Assembly (NCBI RefSeq): GCF_051014685.1
Contig: NC_135051.1
Coordinates: 16,263,557-16,327,556, forward strand
Length of the DNA stretch: 64,000 nt
Direction: 5' to 3'
Source: Ptiloglossa arizonensis
Lineage: Eukaryota > Arthropoda > Insecta > Hymenoptera > Colletidae
Shown piece by piece: positions 1-12,239 of this stretch. Under the pieces are notes generated by a model. The model saw only the letters and a list, made by a program, of their open reading frames with translations, was not told the origin of the DNA and made no database searches. How positions within the stretch are numbered: the first letter of the stretch is position 1; each line of letters begins with the position of its first letter. A program made the translations under genes and the position numbers.

Positions 1-227
1 TCGCGAAGAAGTATGTCATATATGAATTCTATTCGCTCTTTACGATCGATAAAGAATTTCCAACCTATCGAGACACTTCATGACTTGTCAGACTCCATTG
101 CTGCCTGAATAGGTGATAGGGAAAGCCTTTGTGCTGGATTAATTTTACAGTGCACATTTTAATAATTACACTCAAAAATATATTATATATATACCCATTA
201 TATATTTGAATAATTGAACAATTGAAT

Positions 228-751
228 AATTGAAGATTAATTTTTATTGACAGTTCTGAAATATTTCTAACTCCTTCGTTTAATTTGTACATATATAAAT
301 GGAAGGAGTTAAAAATATTTCAGGAGTTAAAAATATATATATGCAGCTATATATTTGTATATATATAAATTAAACGAAGGAGTTAAAAATATTTCAAAAC
401 TGTCCATAAAAATTAATCTTCAATTCGAGCCTCTAGAACGATTCTGTCTAGTGTAGGAGTATGTAATTTATATATATTTGTATATATATATAAATATATA
501 TTTGTATATATATAAATATATATTTGTATATATATAAATTAAACGAAGGAGTTAGAAATATTTCAAAACTGTCCATAAAAATTAATCTTCAATTCAAGCA
601 TCTAGAACAATTCTGTCTAGTGTAGGAGTATGTAATTTATATATATTTGTATATATATAAATTAAACGAAGGAGTTAAAAATATTTCAGAACTGTCCATA
701 AAAATTAATCTTCAGTTGGAGCATCTAGAACAATTCTGTCTAGTGTAGGAG
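228..751. repeat. AT-rich tandem repeat, about 123-170 bp unit, with an inverted extra copy
   Basis: Three direct copies begin near 366, 536 and 659. Each starts with AAATTAAACGAAGGAGTTA, continues through ATTTCAAAACTGTCCATAAA, and ends with a stretch around TCTAGAACAATTCTGTCTAG. Between copies there are variable runs of TATATATA/TTTGTATA that account for the unequal spacing. A partial copy in the opposite orientation lies at 228-291, so 228-291 and 366-424 could pair as a stem of about 60 bp. No coding potential was seen. Confidence 0.85.
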
Positions 752-760
752 TCCCTTACG

Positions 761-1390
761 TGCTTGTTTCCCTAACCAACTGTCCCTTTGCTCCACAAAG
801 CATAGTAACTTTTTTCAAAGGACGTATGCATCAGCATCGCGTTTAGACGGTAATGGGGAACTCCATAGATCTCAAGAAGTCACGAGACCTCGCTCGAGCA
901 ACGTTGATCCACAATACACATTAATCAGAGGTGGGAGAAATTTACTCGAGGAAAATCATTATACAGGGATTTTGATTTTTAATTCCAATTTCTCTTCGAC
1001 GAGTAACGCATAACAAGTTGAACATCTTTTACTCGTTGATCGAAACTTATATGCGGGTAAAAAAAGGTTGCTCGTCCTTGATTAGAACGAACCAGTTAAA
1101 CGATTAATCTGTACGCTCGAGATCTTCGAACGAAATATGCTTACGCGTACATGGAATTGTAATTTGTTTCTAACAAGCGGATGCAAAATACCGCAGCAGC
1201 TACTATAATGGCTTCAATTATACGAAGACGATATAGGCATTATCAGGAACCGAGGAACGCACTATTGTTAACATCGTATGAAACTTGCAACGATACATAG
1301 GGTGTTCAAATTATTACGAATACTTTGAAAGAATTACTTATTTAAAATTTTGTGAAAAATGGACTTCAAAATGCCCTTAAAACGATACTT
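761..1390. other. unique AT-rich non-coding stretch
   Basis: No convincing reading frame, repeat or RNA gene is visible. Near 1299 the string AGGGTGTTCAAATTATTACG resembles the ends of common insect DNA elements, but there is no matching inverted partner, so it is not called as an element. Confidence 0.5.
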
Positions 1391-2108
1391 TAGTTGTTCG
1401 AAAAATGTACTGTTGCGTTTGTAACAATATCTTACAACTATTTTCAAATTTTTACGATAAAAAAGAAATACAAGTATGTATGCATACTAATATTTGATTA
1501 CATCGCTTTTTGTGATCAAATATTGACACGTGTATATTCTTTTCGTTTCAAAAGCATTAAAATACTTCTAATATATTACTATAAATTAAATTCCCTTCTC
1601 AACACAATTCCTGAACAAATTTCAAACAAGTAGTACTTTCAAAGTGTTCGTGATAATTCGATCGCCCTAAGTACTGTCGAAGTATCGTCGACGAATTTAA
1701 ATACACATAGCATCGAATCTCAGTCCCCGGTTTCAAGTTCAACCTTCAAGCGTTCTTTCGTTCGACTGTACACTCAAAGTCTTATATCGTACACTCTAAG
1801 TCGTACACTGAAATTCTTCGATAAAAAATGTCCCAAACGCGCACAACTCGTGTTTCTACTTATGAACAAGAATTTAGTTGTTCAAAAAATGTATTGTTTC
1901 GTTTGTAACAATCTTACAACTATTTTAAAACTTTTACGATAAAAAAGAAACACAAGTATGTATACATACGAATATTTGATTACACCGCTTTTTCTAACCA
2001 AATATTATAACACGTACATATTCTTTTCATTTCAAAAGCTTTGAAATACTTCTAATATATTACTATAAATTAAATTCCCTTCTAAATACAATTCCTGAAC
2101 AAATTTCA
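1391..2108. repeat. direct repeat pair, about 235 bp, 484 bp apart
   Basis: The block at 1391-1624 recurs, diverged, at 1875-2108. Both begin TAGTTGTTC and end CAATTCCTGAACAAATTTCA, with the same order of landmarks between (ACGATAAAAAAGAAA, then ATATTTGATTACA, then CTTCTAATATATTACTATAA). The 250-bp spacer is not repeated. This is an old segmental duplication rather than an active array. Confidence 0.85.
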
Positions 2109-3901
2109 CAGTACACAGAGAGTATACACGAGCATCCAATTACGATACCTTCGAATGCAAAAAAAAAAAAAGAAAAAACAATATATACAGAACATTACGG
2201 GTCAAAAAAGCCCCGAAGAATGCACCAAGGTCAAGGTCCTGTGTTTGAATCGATGGTACGTGTACCACGAGCAATCGACACACCCGATACTCCGTGATGT
2301 TAGGTTCGAAAAATGTCAATAATCACCGATAACGATTCCCAGATGACGTTAATGGAACAATACTCCTCGCGTTAAGGAATGCACCGCGGCGGTCAGCGTC
2401 GAAAACGGCCAAAGCGAGTCTGACAGCAAGAAGACCAAAACTACTCGGTGATCGGTGAAAACAGAGAATTCCCCTCAAGGATAATGACAGGCTGATAAAA
2501 CAATAACGACCGGTAGGGATAGGGAGGGAATCGTGGATGGAAGCGGGGAGCGGCGATCACGGAGGCAGCATTTCTCAAAGTTACGGGCCACCACATTTTA
2601 ATGTACACCGACTGGTTCTATCCAGCGTGCACACAGACGTATCGGATTAGCACTTTGACTCCGAAGCCTTTAACATGTATAACGTAGCAAAAACAGACCG
2701 ACATGCACGCCCGAAGGTGCAGTCTGCGGTGATGATGAGGTTGCGATAAAACACTCGAGTTATGCGCGCGCGTGCGGTTAGTTTCAAGTTCCAACAACGA
2801 GAGTGATTACACGAAAACCTACACACGATAAAACCAACACTGTGTCGCGGACAGAGTCGGAGGAACGGCCAGTTGTCGAGGAGAGCACCGGCTTCCCCGT
2901 TTCTTGGCGGTCACCGATCGGGAAAACGATGGGAAACTCGGGATTGAGAAATTGATCGCTCGTGAGAATCGCGAGAACGCGGGAAAATTTCATTCGGGGA
3001 AGTTTTCATCGAGATTCAGGTGTTTTTGTTTTCTTTTTTGCGCTGTGAATCCAGTACAGGGTTATTAGCAGCGTGCACGTTGGTGTGAATATTATCAGAA
3101 GAGATTCACGTGTGTTGTACGAAAATTAATTAGGTACGACACGGAGAAAAATATCGTGAATATTTTTTATGTTTATAGAGAACACATTATGGGTGTTGAA
3201 ATTAACGAAAAGGAGTGCGACGAGCATTTTTTTTTGCAGGAAGAATTGGGGTTGGAGTGCGCGTTTTCGTTCGATTTTTTTCGTATTGGGGAAAACGGAG
3301 AAAATGAAAATTATGTTAAATATATTGTCTGAACTTGCATATGACGGTGGAAATAATATATATATATAAGACGATAAATATTACTGAAAGGAGTACGTGA
3401 TATTGATTTTCGATTAAAGGAAATGGTGGTTTAAATATGTAATAAGGTTTCGTTTGATTTGTTATGTATTAGAGAGAATGAAGAAAATGTTTGAAAAGAA
3501 AATAATTTTCTTCGAGATTTTTTTCAAAACCCTTTTAAACACTTTCACGAATAACGAGAGTATAAGAAAGAAACCAAGAAAACTATAGAAAATAATCATC
3601 GCTATTTATGAATTGATTTTGTTCAACATATGTATCAAATTTTATTTAAATGCAGCCGTTTAACATAGTTTTGTGTAACCAGTATACTACTTCACTTATC
3701 TACAATGTTTTAAAAATTTCTGAATTTTTCTATTCACGAACGTCCCTTTTTAATAACCCAAGGCTACTGTAATTGGACTGCAAAATAGCATCGAAGATAA
3801 AGAAGACATTTTTACTCTCGTAGTTACTCGTATAATATTTGCTCTATCAAAGGCATTTCGTAAAGGTTACACATTTTTTAAAAGAATATTTACGATATTT
3901 T
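2109..3901. other. non-coding stretch, no gene recognised
   Basis: An A-rich simple tract lies at 2160-2180. The part from 2380 to 3000 is more GC-rich and carries overlapping short frames on both strands, none with recognisable protein character. 3000-3900 is AT-rich. A TTTATT near 3640 (AATAAA on the - strand) could serve as a polyadenylation signal for the candidate exon at 3902-4096, about 255 bp beyond its stop. Confidence 0.4.
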
Positions 3902-4096
3902 TCACCGTGTGGTATCTAAGTAATTTTCGTACGAGAGAGTTTCGTTTCTATAAAGATCGAAGGGCGCTCGAAACTTGTGAGCGACAGTGTATATTCTCTC
4001 ATATTCTCCAGTGTAAAGCATGTCCTGGAGATACCTCACTCCTGCACAGTACACCCCATCGAGTATCTCCTCGATCGTGACGTATGTCACTTGTGG
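3902..4096 (-). CDS. possible last coding exon of an unidentified gene
   Basis: On the - strand a pyrimidine-rich run (CCACCTCCCTCTCACCACAAG) looks like a good splice acceptor. It is followed by about 64 codons ending in a TGA at 3902. The encoded segment contains EEILDGVYCAGVRYLQDML, then GEYERIYTVAHKFRAPF, and ends in ENYLDTTR. It has mixed, non-simple composition unlike the low-complexity frames elsewhere in the window. I do not recognise the family. Reading upstream past the proposed acceptor gives an ordinary continuing frame with no obvious start, so the call rests on the acceptor and on composition. No partner exon was identified on the - strand. It could be a chance frame. Confidence 0.3.
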   Translation of the reverse strand, partial: PQVTYVTIEEILDGVYCAGVRYLQDMLYTGEYERIYTVAHKFRAPFDLYRNETLSYENYLDTTR

Positions 4097-4529
4097 TGAG
4101 AGGGAGGTGGCTGGTTTTTGCACAGAATTTGCGGCACGATGAATAAGGTATCCTCTGCACACTTAACTCATTGTACTCACCTTGCCCAGAATTTCGCTTC
4201 AATTATTCGGAACAATGAAATTAAAAATAACCTTCCTCCTCCAATAATTTTCCCGATACATCATATCGCCCATCTTGAACCAGAATTTCTCTTTTATATT
4301 CAACGTAATGAAATAACGAAAATAATTTTCTTCTTTCGTTTCATTTTCAGATAATTTATTTTACCCATCATGTACCAACATTTTTCTTCCACTATCCAGT
4401 TCGATAAAATAATCATTTTTCTCGTCCATTGATTTTCTCGAAACTCATTTGATTTCTCTTGTCCAATAATTTTTCTTCAATTATTTAAAGTAAAAAGAAG
4501 ACTAGACAAGATAATTCATTTCACATAAC

Positions 4530-5205
4530 TTGCCCAAAACTTCCCTTCGATTATTCAAAACGATAAAATTAAAAATAAATTTCTCCCTCTATTAAATTTT
4601 CCCTATAATTAATTTCACTCAACTTGTCCAAAACTTCCCTTCGATTATTCAAAACGATAAAATGAAAAATAAATTTTCCCTTCGATCAAATTTCCCCCAT
4701 AATTCATTTCACTCACTTTGCCAAAAAACTTCCCTTCAAAACAATAATATTAAAAATAAATTTCTCCTTCGATCAAATTTTCCCCATAATTCATTTCACT
4801 CACGTTGCCAAAAAGCTTCCCTTCAAAACAATAAAATTAAAAATAAATTTCTCCCTCTATCAAATTTTCCCTATAATTAATTTCACTTAATTTGCCCAAA
4901 ACTTCCCTTCGATTATTCAAAACGATAAAATGAAAAATAAATTTCTCCTTCTACCAAATTTTCCCCATAATTAATTTCACTCAACTTGCCAAAAAGCTTC
5001 CCTTCAAAACAATAAAATTAAAAATAAATTTCTCCCTCTATCAAATTTTCCCTATAATTAATTTCACTTAATTTGCCCAAAACTTCCCTTCGATTATTCA
5101 AAACGATAAAATGAAAAATAAATTTTCCCTTCGATCAAATTTTCCCCATAATTAATTTCACTCACCTTGCCAAAAAACTTCCCTTCGAAACAATAAAATT
5201 AAAAA
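4530..5205. repeat. tandem array, alternating about 95- and 86-bp units
   Basis: The string CTTCCCTTC recurs at about 4540, 4634, 4729, 4816, 4902, 4998, 5083 and 5178. One unit type has CGATTATTCAAAACGATAAA, the other the shortened CAAAACAATAAAATTAAAA. From 4729 the two largely alternate, which suggests that a dimer of about 182 bp was duplicated. Each unit also carries AAATTTTCCC.ATAATTAATTTCAC. Related but decayed copies extend back to about 4440. Short frames through it are repeat artefacts. Confidence 0.88.
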
Positions 5206-7530
5206 CAATCCTCCCCGTTTCTGTATCCACGTGCCAAGACATCGTTTCGATTTCTTAACAATAAACAGTTAATCGTAGACTTTTCAAAGAGTACGCAAAT
5301 CCAAGTGCAATTTCCCCTCCGTTCTTATCGGAATTTCTTCGCTAAATAACATTGCGCTCAGATGCATCTTCGACGAATCTGCATCTGACACCGATTAACG
5401 GTAAACATTACGGATAATCTCAATAAGCTTCGATCTAATCTCGAGTTTTCTGCGCCGGATGTCGAACTCGCCGGAATTACTACGGCTGTGATTACATCAC
5501 GTTCATCGCCGGCAATAAACACGTTATTTTACGCCGTTAATTAACCGCGTCGATTCTCCGCTCCAGATCGCGATATTATAATATTGCGACTCTTTCGTCG
5601 GGCGCTGTTCTATTTCTTTCTAATTCGCATTAAGGAAAATTCAACGGGCAAACACGATGGCAATTAGCGTATTTAAACGGTATTCTAATGGACAGCGGGT
5701 CCAGTCAGTTGAATCCGGTTGGCTTCCTGTGCTCGATTTTGTCAGTTAAGCACGAGTTATTGTACTTGGTGTATTAATAGACCCGGCATTAATTTAATGC
5801 CTGTATATGATACTAATTCAACATTTTTAACCGAACTTATATACCAGATACGTTTCAGATAATTAAGTGCGTGTCTGAGTTAAATTAAGGAAATTATTAA
5901 ACCAGTTATAAGCTGAGTGTACACGATATTTCTGGATGGGAGTAAAAAACTTTGACGGCTGAGTTGATTTTCGGTGGAGTATATTATGCATACGTCGCTC
6001 TTGTACTACCGCCAGTTAAACCGGCTCGATTTGTAATTAGAGATTGCTCGAATGCAAAATTGGCTATAACTTGGGAACAAGATCGAACAAGTTACTTGTT
6101 TATACCAACTCTTTTTTCATTGTTTATGTACTTCGATCGTTAAAGCGCGGTTGGTATATTCTTCGAATCCTTGTTCACGAAATGTCTATTAGAAGAAAGT
6201 GTTGACTGTGAATCGTTGAGAATCTTTGGGGGTAAAAATTCAACAATTTTTTGTCAACATTTTCGTTGAGAAGGTACCATTAAGAAGAGTGCTCGTATTG
6301 TAGCAAGATGATCAAAGAATACGGTAATATACCACGTTACTTTGTTTTTTTCAAATAGAAAAGAATTCAAGAATTGTAATTTCCATAATTTGTAACATTC
6401 GGATCGTTTCACGGAATCGTCTGTTCACAAGAATCTTGTGTTTCTTCGAATCTGTATACTCTAGAATTAATCTCTGAATAAACTGTAGTAAAAATACTAC
6501 GAATATTCCCGCGAGATGAAAAATTATTCGCAAATTGTATACGGTTCTGCTTTCATCAGATTTTAAACTGCGCCCCCAATGGAGCCAGACCGAGTACACG
6601 GTAAACGTAGTAACTGTCAAGTCAACAACCCAACGAAACAGAGAAGAAAAGAGCAGGCTCCCGCCACCCTTAACCTAACGTCAACAACGAAGCTCCCCAA
6701 AGAGACTACTTATAATACTTAAGCACGCACAAATAGTAAACGCTCGAAACCAACGCTAAAAATAAGGGTAGTGTGCGCACAGGTAGTCGAGTTCGTTCTC
6801 TGAAATGGAAAAAAAAAATATAACGGGAGTTTATTTACACAACGTAAACAACTGTTTTACGATAAAATTTCCTCGGTAATATTTATGCTACTAAAATCCT
6901 TCGACAGATATTGCACAGTCGGGTCGCTGATAACAACGATTTTCCATTTTTTTTAATTTTCCATTCAAATCGAATTAAATGCACAACGATCACAACTTTA
7001 TATTTTTTCGAAGAAATTTTGTAATTTGTTCTAACATTGACTCATTGAATAACGGTCTTGTAACACGTGGTCATTTATGATATTAGGGTGCTAATATCAT
7101 TTTCATTTTAATTAAATTGTTAGGTTTTCTATTTTCAATAATTCAAATTTTTTTGAAAATCAAGTACTATGTAAATATTCTATTTTTCGATTTTGTGTTA
7201 TCTTCGTTTAGAAATTTTTTTAATTATTGAAAACAGAAAGAAAATTGTTTTTCGTTAATATTTGTATTAATGGTATTTTTCGATAATACCAAGAACAAAA
7301 TAATTAGATTAAAATAGTTTCATTTCCAATGAAATTATACGAGATTTGTATTTTTTAAAATTGTTCATGATATGAATAATTTACTTCTTTATACTCCTTT
7401 ATTTTTATTCAGAAGCTTTCAAAAATATGAAGAACAAAAAATAATAGCAACAAAGTAGTTCTGCTCCAGTAAAGTTACCTGATCTTCGCACTTTTAACAA
7501 TAGACTACAGTATGGCTATATTTCACTTTT
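5206..7530. other. unique non-coding stretch, possible regulatory DNA
   Basis: 5220-5900 has balanced composition and many TAAT/TTAATTA homeodomain-type cores (for example near 5540 and 5790). That is how conserved non-coding elements near developmental genes often look, but conservation cannot be judged from one sequence. On the - strand 6351-6620 is open and hydrophobic in its middle (NLRIIFHLAGIFVVFLLQF), with a possible acceptor near 6605, but it matches no family I know. 6650-7530 is AT-rich and featureless. Confidence 0.35.
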
Positions 7531-7985
7531 CTATCCTACGTTACATACGTTTACAAATCGTTGAGAATACTCAAGAACAAAACAATAGATAAAAAATCAT
7601 TCCCCATTCCCAATAAAATTAAATCAACTACAACATACGTATTTTACTTCTTCATCCTCCGTTACATACGTTTACAAATCGTTAAAAATACTCAAGAACA
7701 AAATACTAGATACAAAATACTTCCCCATTCCCGATAAAATTATCTAATCTTTTCCCTTTTGAAAACCAACCACAACATTCATACTTTACTTCTCTATCCT
7801 CCGTTACATACGTTTACAGATCGTTAAAAATCCCCAGGAACCAAACAATAAGTAAAAAACCTATTTCCCCATTCCCTATAAAATGAAATCAACTACAACA
7901 CGCGTAATGTACTTCTTCATCCTGCTCCGTTACATACGTTTACAAATCGTTGAGAATACCACAAGAACAAAGTACAAGGTCGAAA
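7530..7985. repeat. tandem repeat, about 127-135 bp unit, four copies
   Basis: CGTTACATACGTTTACA recurs near 7540, 7664, 7803 and 7930, each followed by ATCGTT.A.AAT, CAAGAACAAA and TTCCCCATTCCC. The last copy runs into the GC-rich island at 8.1 kb, and its later part is more GC-rich and diverged. Confidence 0.85.
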
Positions 7986-8099
7986 ATCCTTCCCCGTTCC
8001 CGAGGAAACCACATAACCTTTCCACTTTTGAAAATCGACCGCAACGTAAATATCTCCCGTTACTTCCGTTGGCAGTCTCGAAAAATACGAAGAACGCGA

Positions 8100-9760
8100 A
8101 CGGGATGGAGTAACGTCGCGTTATCCGAGTTTTCCCCCCGAGTTGGAACCCCAACGCTCGAAAACCGAGGGGTCCCCCGAAAGTCGTCCTAATTACCATT
8201 TCCCCCCGGGCGGTGGTATCGCGGTACGAAAATCTTCCCCGCCGGGCGTTACGGACGAGCGCCGAGCGGAACGGGCGTAAGCGTATATCCCCGCGAGCCT
8301 TTTCCGGGGTAGCGATCTCGCCGGGGCACCGATGAAATAACACGGGAGGAGTATCGCGGGATCGGGCGACAGCAGGTGGTAAAAAGATCGGTACCCGGCC
8401 GAGCAAACGCTGCGCAGGCATTCGCGACGTGCCGCAGGGAGGCGAGTTCTTGCCACGGCAAGACGGGCACGCGGTTAGTCATCAAGGCCCGGAGATTGTT
8501 CCCGCGGACGGCGACCCGACCGGTTGACCAAAACCACAAGCTTCTCCCCCTTCCGTCGGGTTCGTTCGTTGTACGCTCCTTCGGCGCTCTCCTTCTTATC
8601 CCTTTTCCTACTGTTTTGCTCTGCCCTGTCTCCCTCGCTCCTTATCCCCACCTCTCTCGCTCTCGGTATTGCGCGCGCACTCACTCTCTTACCCCCACCA
8701 CTCAACGCGGCAGTCTCGCTCGCTCGCTCCGCCGTGTTGTACCTTCTCCCTCTTTCCACGTTGGCCAGCATTTCCCTCCGCATGGTAGTCGCGGTCGCCT
8801 CCGTCTCGAATGCCCTGCGTCCGGTCTCGACCGAGATCGGGTAATCTTAGAAAGTCAACTGGGTATCAGGTATTGATGGCAACACTATTGAGCGTCCGTG
8901 CCCTCGACGTCGACGTGCCCTACCCCCCTCCCGCCTCTCCCTCCTCTACCATCCACCTCTCCTCCGATACGAAATCAGGTTTCCCGCGATTCGACCCACT
9001 GCCTTTTTCGACGTTTTGCGATTTATTGTCGTTTCGCGGCCACCGAGACGGAGAGGGTATTTCCCTACGATGAGGACGCGTTTAATGAGTGACTAGTTTC
9101 GGCAACGAGGCTCCCCTATCGAGACCATTCGTAGACGGTGGGAGGAATTATTACGAGACTTTGAGGTTATGGTAGCGGTAGGTGAACAGTGGAGGGACGA
9201 GGGTAGGGAAAAGAAGAGTTTCGTTAGAGATCGTTAAAAGTCCTGTAGACTGCCAGTGAACGGATATTGTAGCGTAGTGGGTCTAGGTTATCTTACGTGG
9301 CACTCGTAAATGTTCAGACTCGTCGCAATTGGTCACCGAACTTTCGATTAGAATCGAGGAGCAAACGAGGTGTAGGTTTAACCGTGGTCCTTGACCGGTC
9401 AGTCTACTCGACCACGACTTTAGTGGGACTCATCAGACGTGCTAGTAGACCCTGTCTTGGATGCTCGCTCGAGGAATGTACAGCTTGGAGCTCGGATGTT
9501 CGGTCGTGGGAGGAATCTGGGTCCTGAGCGAGACACGCAGAAAGTGTCGTGTTATTGGTCGATCCGACGTCTTGTCTCACAGACACGCGACCAAAGGCTC
9601 TTTCTTACTATCGACTTTCCAGCGACTCGACCAACGTCGACACTCGAATCGGGGCCCATGATTTTCCCTACAACGAGACAGTGCAGGATCTTCGGCACGC
9701 GGATTCGCTCGAAACTTAGCATACCGGGAAATTTGATCGTTCTGCTTACGAGAATGTAAG
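8100..9760. promoter_or_regulatory. GC/CpG-rich island, candidate promoter or 5' exon region
   Basis: Composition changes abruptly from AT-rich to GC-rich with many CpG dinucleotides, strongest at 8200-8560. A CT-rich stretch with CTCGCTCTC and CACTCACTCTC (GAGAG on the other strand) lies at 8560-8780. Frames on both strands reach 100-166 codons, but they overlap in all directions and are rich in Arg, Ser and Pro, as expected from CpG-rich non-coding DNA. An ATG at 8782 begins a 20-codon frame that stops directly after a GT; it does not encode a signal peptide. In hymenopteran genomes such islands often mark 5' ends of genes. Which gene this would serve is unknown. Confidence 0.35.
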
Positions 9761-10445
9761 AATTCCTCGATAGTTTTTATTTTAAACATTTACCATTGAA
9801 ATCGTAAGTGACGTCGTAGATACTCGATAGTTCTTTTTAGATATTCACCATAGAAATTTTATTCTTACAGGGAACAATTGTTCTTACGATATACAGAAAA
9901 TATAATTTTAATCGAACCGATTAACAGGTACCATTGCGGCGTTACCATTAGTTATGGAAATGCGTATTGAATTTTAAGCGAGTTTTGAACAAAATCTCCT
10001 CACGAAGAAGTTCTCACTCCGTTTTCTGCGTTACGCAAAAATTAGTACCTTTATACACAAAAAAAAAAAAAAAAAACTATCGAGTTTCTTTCCCTACAGT
10101 GTTATGTTTTCATAAGCGGGAATAATTGAATCAACCAGTACGCCAAAGATCGAGTATCTGTACTTCCATGTAAACGCATGGAACTGTCAACATGTGTTGA
10201 CGTGTTCACATGTGAAACACATGTTGAACTGTCGTTCGATAAGATGTCGGTAATGCAAAAGAACGTTCGGTGTACACGAACGTAACTAAATGTCGCTGAC
10301 TTGGCTATTTTATTATCGCTAGGACACGACCACAGACGGTGGTCGGGCAGCAGTCGACTTACCTCGTCGCAACCCTCAGAAGTACGAACCCAAGTTCCAC
10401 GCTATACGTACGCGATAGGGCAAGGGATCGAAACCAGATAATTAG
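9761..10445. other. non-coding stretch with poly(A) run
   Basis: A run of about 18 A lies at 10059-10077. Near 10190-10235 short CATGTG/CACATG palindromic motifs cluster (ACATGTGTTGACGTGTTCAC). No gene was seen. Confidence 0.5.
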
Positions 10446-11560
10446 AATCGTAGGTAAATAATTCTAGTCGTACGTACCTAAAACAAACTACCTGGATCAA
10501 AATATCTATCTAATGGTTTTCTGGTGGCCTGGACACTGCTACGAGAGATTTTAGAATTTTTGGAGCGACCTGAAATAAGAGCAAATCCCTTGTTTGGTAG
10601 GCACTGTGCTTGGCCTCTGTTGCGATTACAATCGTAGGTAAATAATTCTAGTTGTACGTGCCTAAAACAAACTACCAGGATCAAAATATCTATCTAATGG
10701 CTTTCTGGTAGCCTGGACACTGTATTCGAGAGATTTTAGAATTTTTGGAGCGACCTGAAATAAGAGCAAATCCCTTGCTTTGGTAGGCACTGTGCTTGGC
10801 CTCTGTTGCGATTACAATCGTAGGTAAATAATTCTAGTCTTACGTACCTAAAACAAACTAGCAGGATCAAAATATCTATCTAATGGTTTTCTGGTGGCCT
10901 GGACACTGCTACGAGAGATTTTAGAATTTTTGGAGCGACCTGAAATAAGAGCAAATCCCTTGTTTGGTAGGCACTGTGCTTGGCCTCTGTTGCGATTACA
11001 ATCGTAGGTAAATAATTCTAGTTGTACGTGCCTAAAACAAACTACCAGGATCAAAATATCTATCTAATGGCTTTCTGGTAGCCTGGACACTGTATTCGAG
11101 AGATTTTAGAATTTTTGGAGCGACCAGAAATAAGAGCAAATCCCTTGCTTTGGTAGGCACTGTGCTTGGCCTCTGTTACGATTACAATAGTAGGTAAATA
11201 ATTCTAGTCGTACGTACCTAAAACAAACTAGCAGGATCAAAATATCTATCTAATGGCTTTCTGGTGACCTGGACACTGTATTCGAGAGATTTTAGAATTT
11301 TTGGAGCGACCAGAAATAAGAGCAAATCCCTTGCTTTGGTAGGCACTGTGCTTGGCCTCTGTTGCGATTACAATCGTAGGTAAATAATTCTAGTTGTACG
11401 TGCCTAAAACAAACTACCAGGATCAAAATATCTATCTAATGGCTTTCTGGTAGCCTGGACACTGTATTCGAGAGATTTTAGAATTTTTGGAGCGACCAGA
11501 AATAAGAGCAAATCCCTTGCTTTGGTAGGCAACGTGCTTGGCCTCCGTTGCGAGACCATT
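10446..11560. repeat. satellite-like tandem array, about 185-bp unit, six copies, dimeric higher-order structure
   Basis: The start string ATCGTAGGTAAATAATTCTAG occurs at 10447, 10631, 10817, 11001, 11187 (as ATAG) and 11372, giving spacings of 184, 186, 184, 186 and 185. Copies 1 and 3 share the variant GGTTTTCTGGTGGCCTGG and CTGCTACGAGAG. Copies 2 and 4 share GGCTTTCTGGTAGCCTGG and CTGTATTCGAGAG. So a dimer of about 370 bp was duplicated and is nearly identical between copies. Copies 5 and 6 carry ACCAGAAATAAGAG in place of ACCTGAAATAAGAG. An identical 68-codon - strand frame in copies 1 and 3 is a by-product of the repeat, since it is broken in the other copies. Confidence 0.95.
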
Positions 11561-12239
11561 TTATCGAGGGAAAGTTGTCAAGTCGTAACTGTTGAAAGAG
11601 CCATCTGCGAGAAGGGTGGTTGGCCCTAGGGTTGCAGGAGGGCATACCGCGTGGGCCACGAAGACGAGGGGAAAACCGTGGAAGAACACCCACCGAACGA
11701 GTCAAACGAACATAGACGAACGTGAACATTCTCGTTTGGTGTAAGCATCTGGATCGTTGGTTCTTAATCTTGTCGAGATCACGACACAGGTTCGAGAGAT
11801 TCGATCCTCTTGGGATCCACATTCTCCACAATTCGGAGAATGGAATTTGGCATGGTTCTCGATCATGAATAATTATGGTGACAATGTTGAAAGGTATACG
11901 AAGATACGTGGCACGTGTCAGGAGAGAAAGAATCTGATGTAGTTCTTGATAGCCATTGATTATAGTGAGAATATTGAAAAATATAGAAAATACGATAGTA
12001 AAGATTTTCCTGGGCTCGTGTCACATTTTAGAGAAGAAAAACTTGGCACACTTGATCGTGAATAACCGTAGTGAAATTGTTAACAAGTACACGAACTACG
12101 ATAGTTAAGATTCATCGGCCAGAAGAAACGTAGACTAAAGTATTGAATATTCGTAACCGTTTTTCGATAATAAATTTTGGATTATTTTGTTACTTGTAGG
12201 AACAACATTAGAAAGGTAGCTTTATTTTACACCAAAACT
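11561..12239. other. non-coding stretch beside the satellite array
   Basis: 11560-11830 has higher GC and an open - strand frame that continues out of the last satellite unit; it resembles no known protein. Near 11840-12110 two or three weak copies of a theme (GATCATGAATAATTATGGTGACAATGTTGAAA and variants) suggest an old local duplication. Nothing else was seen. Confidence 0.4.

Noticed and set aside
8782..8844. Possible signal-peptide start for follistatin (ATG at 8782)
   Set aside because: 20 codons without a hydrophobic core of the right form, and the following GT is in phase 2, not the phase 1 needed to join 36036.
10478..11054. Two identical 68-codon frames 370 bp apart
   Set aside because: They are the same part of the satellite dimer; the frame is broken in the other units, so there is no selection for coding.
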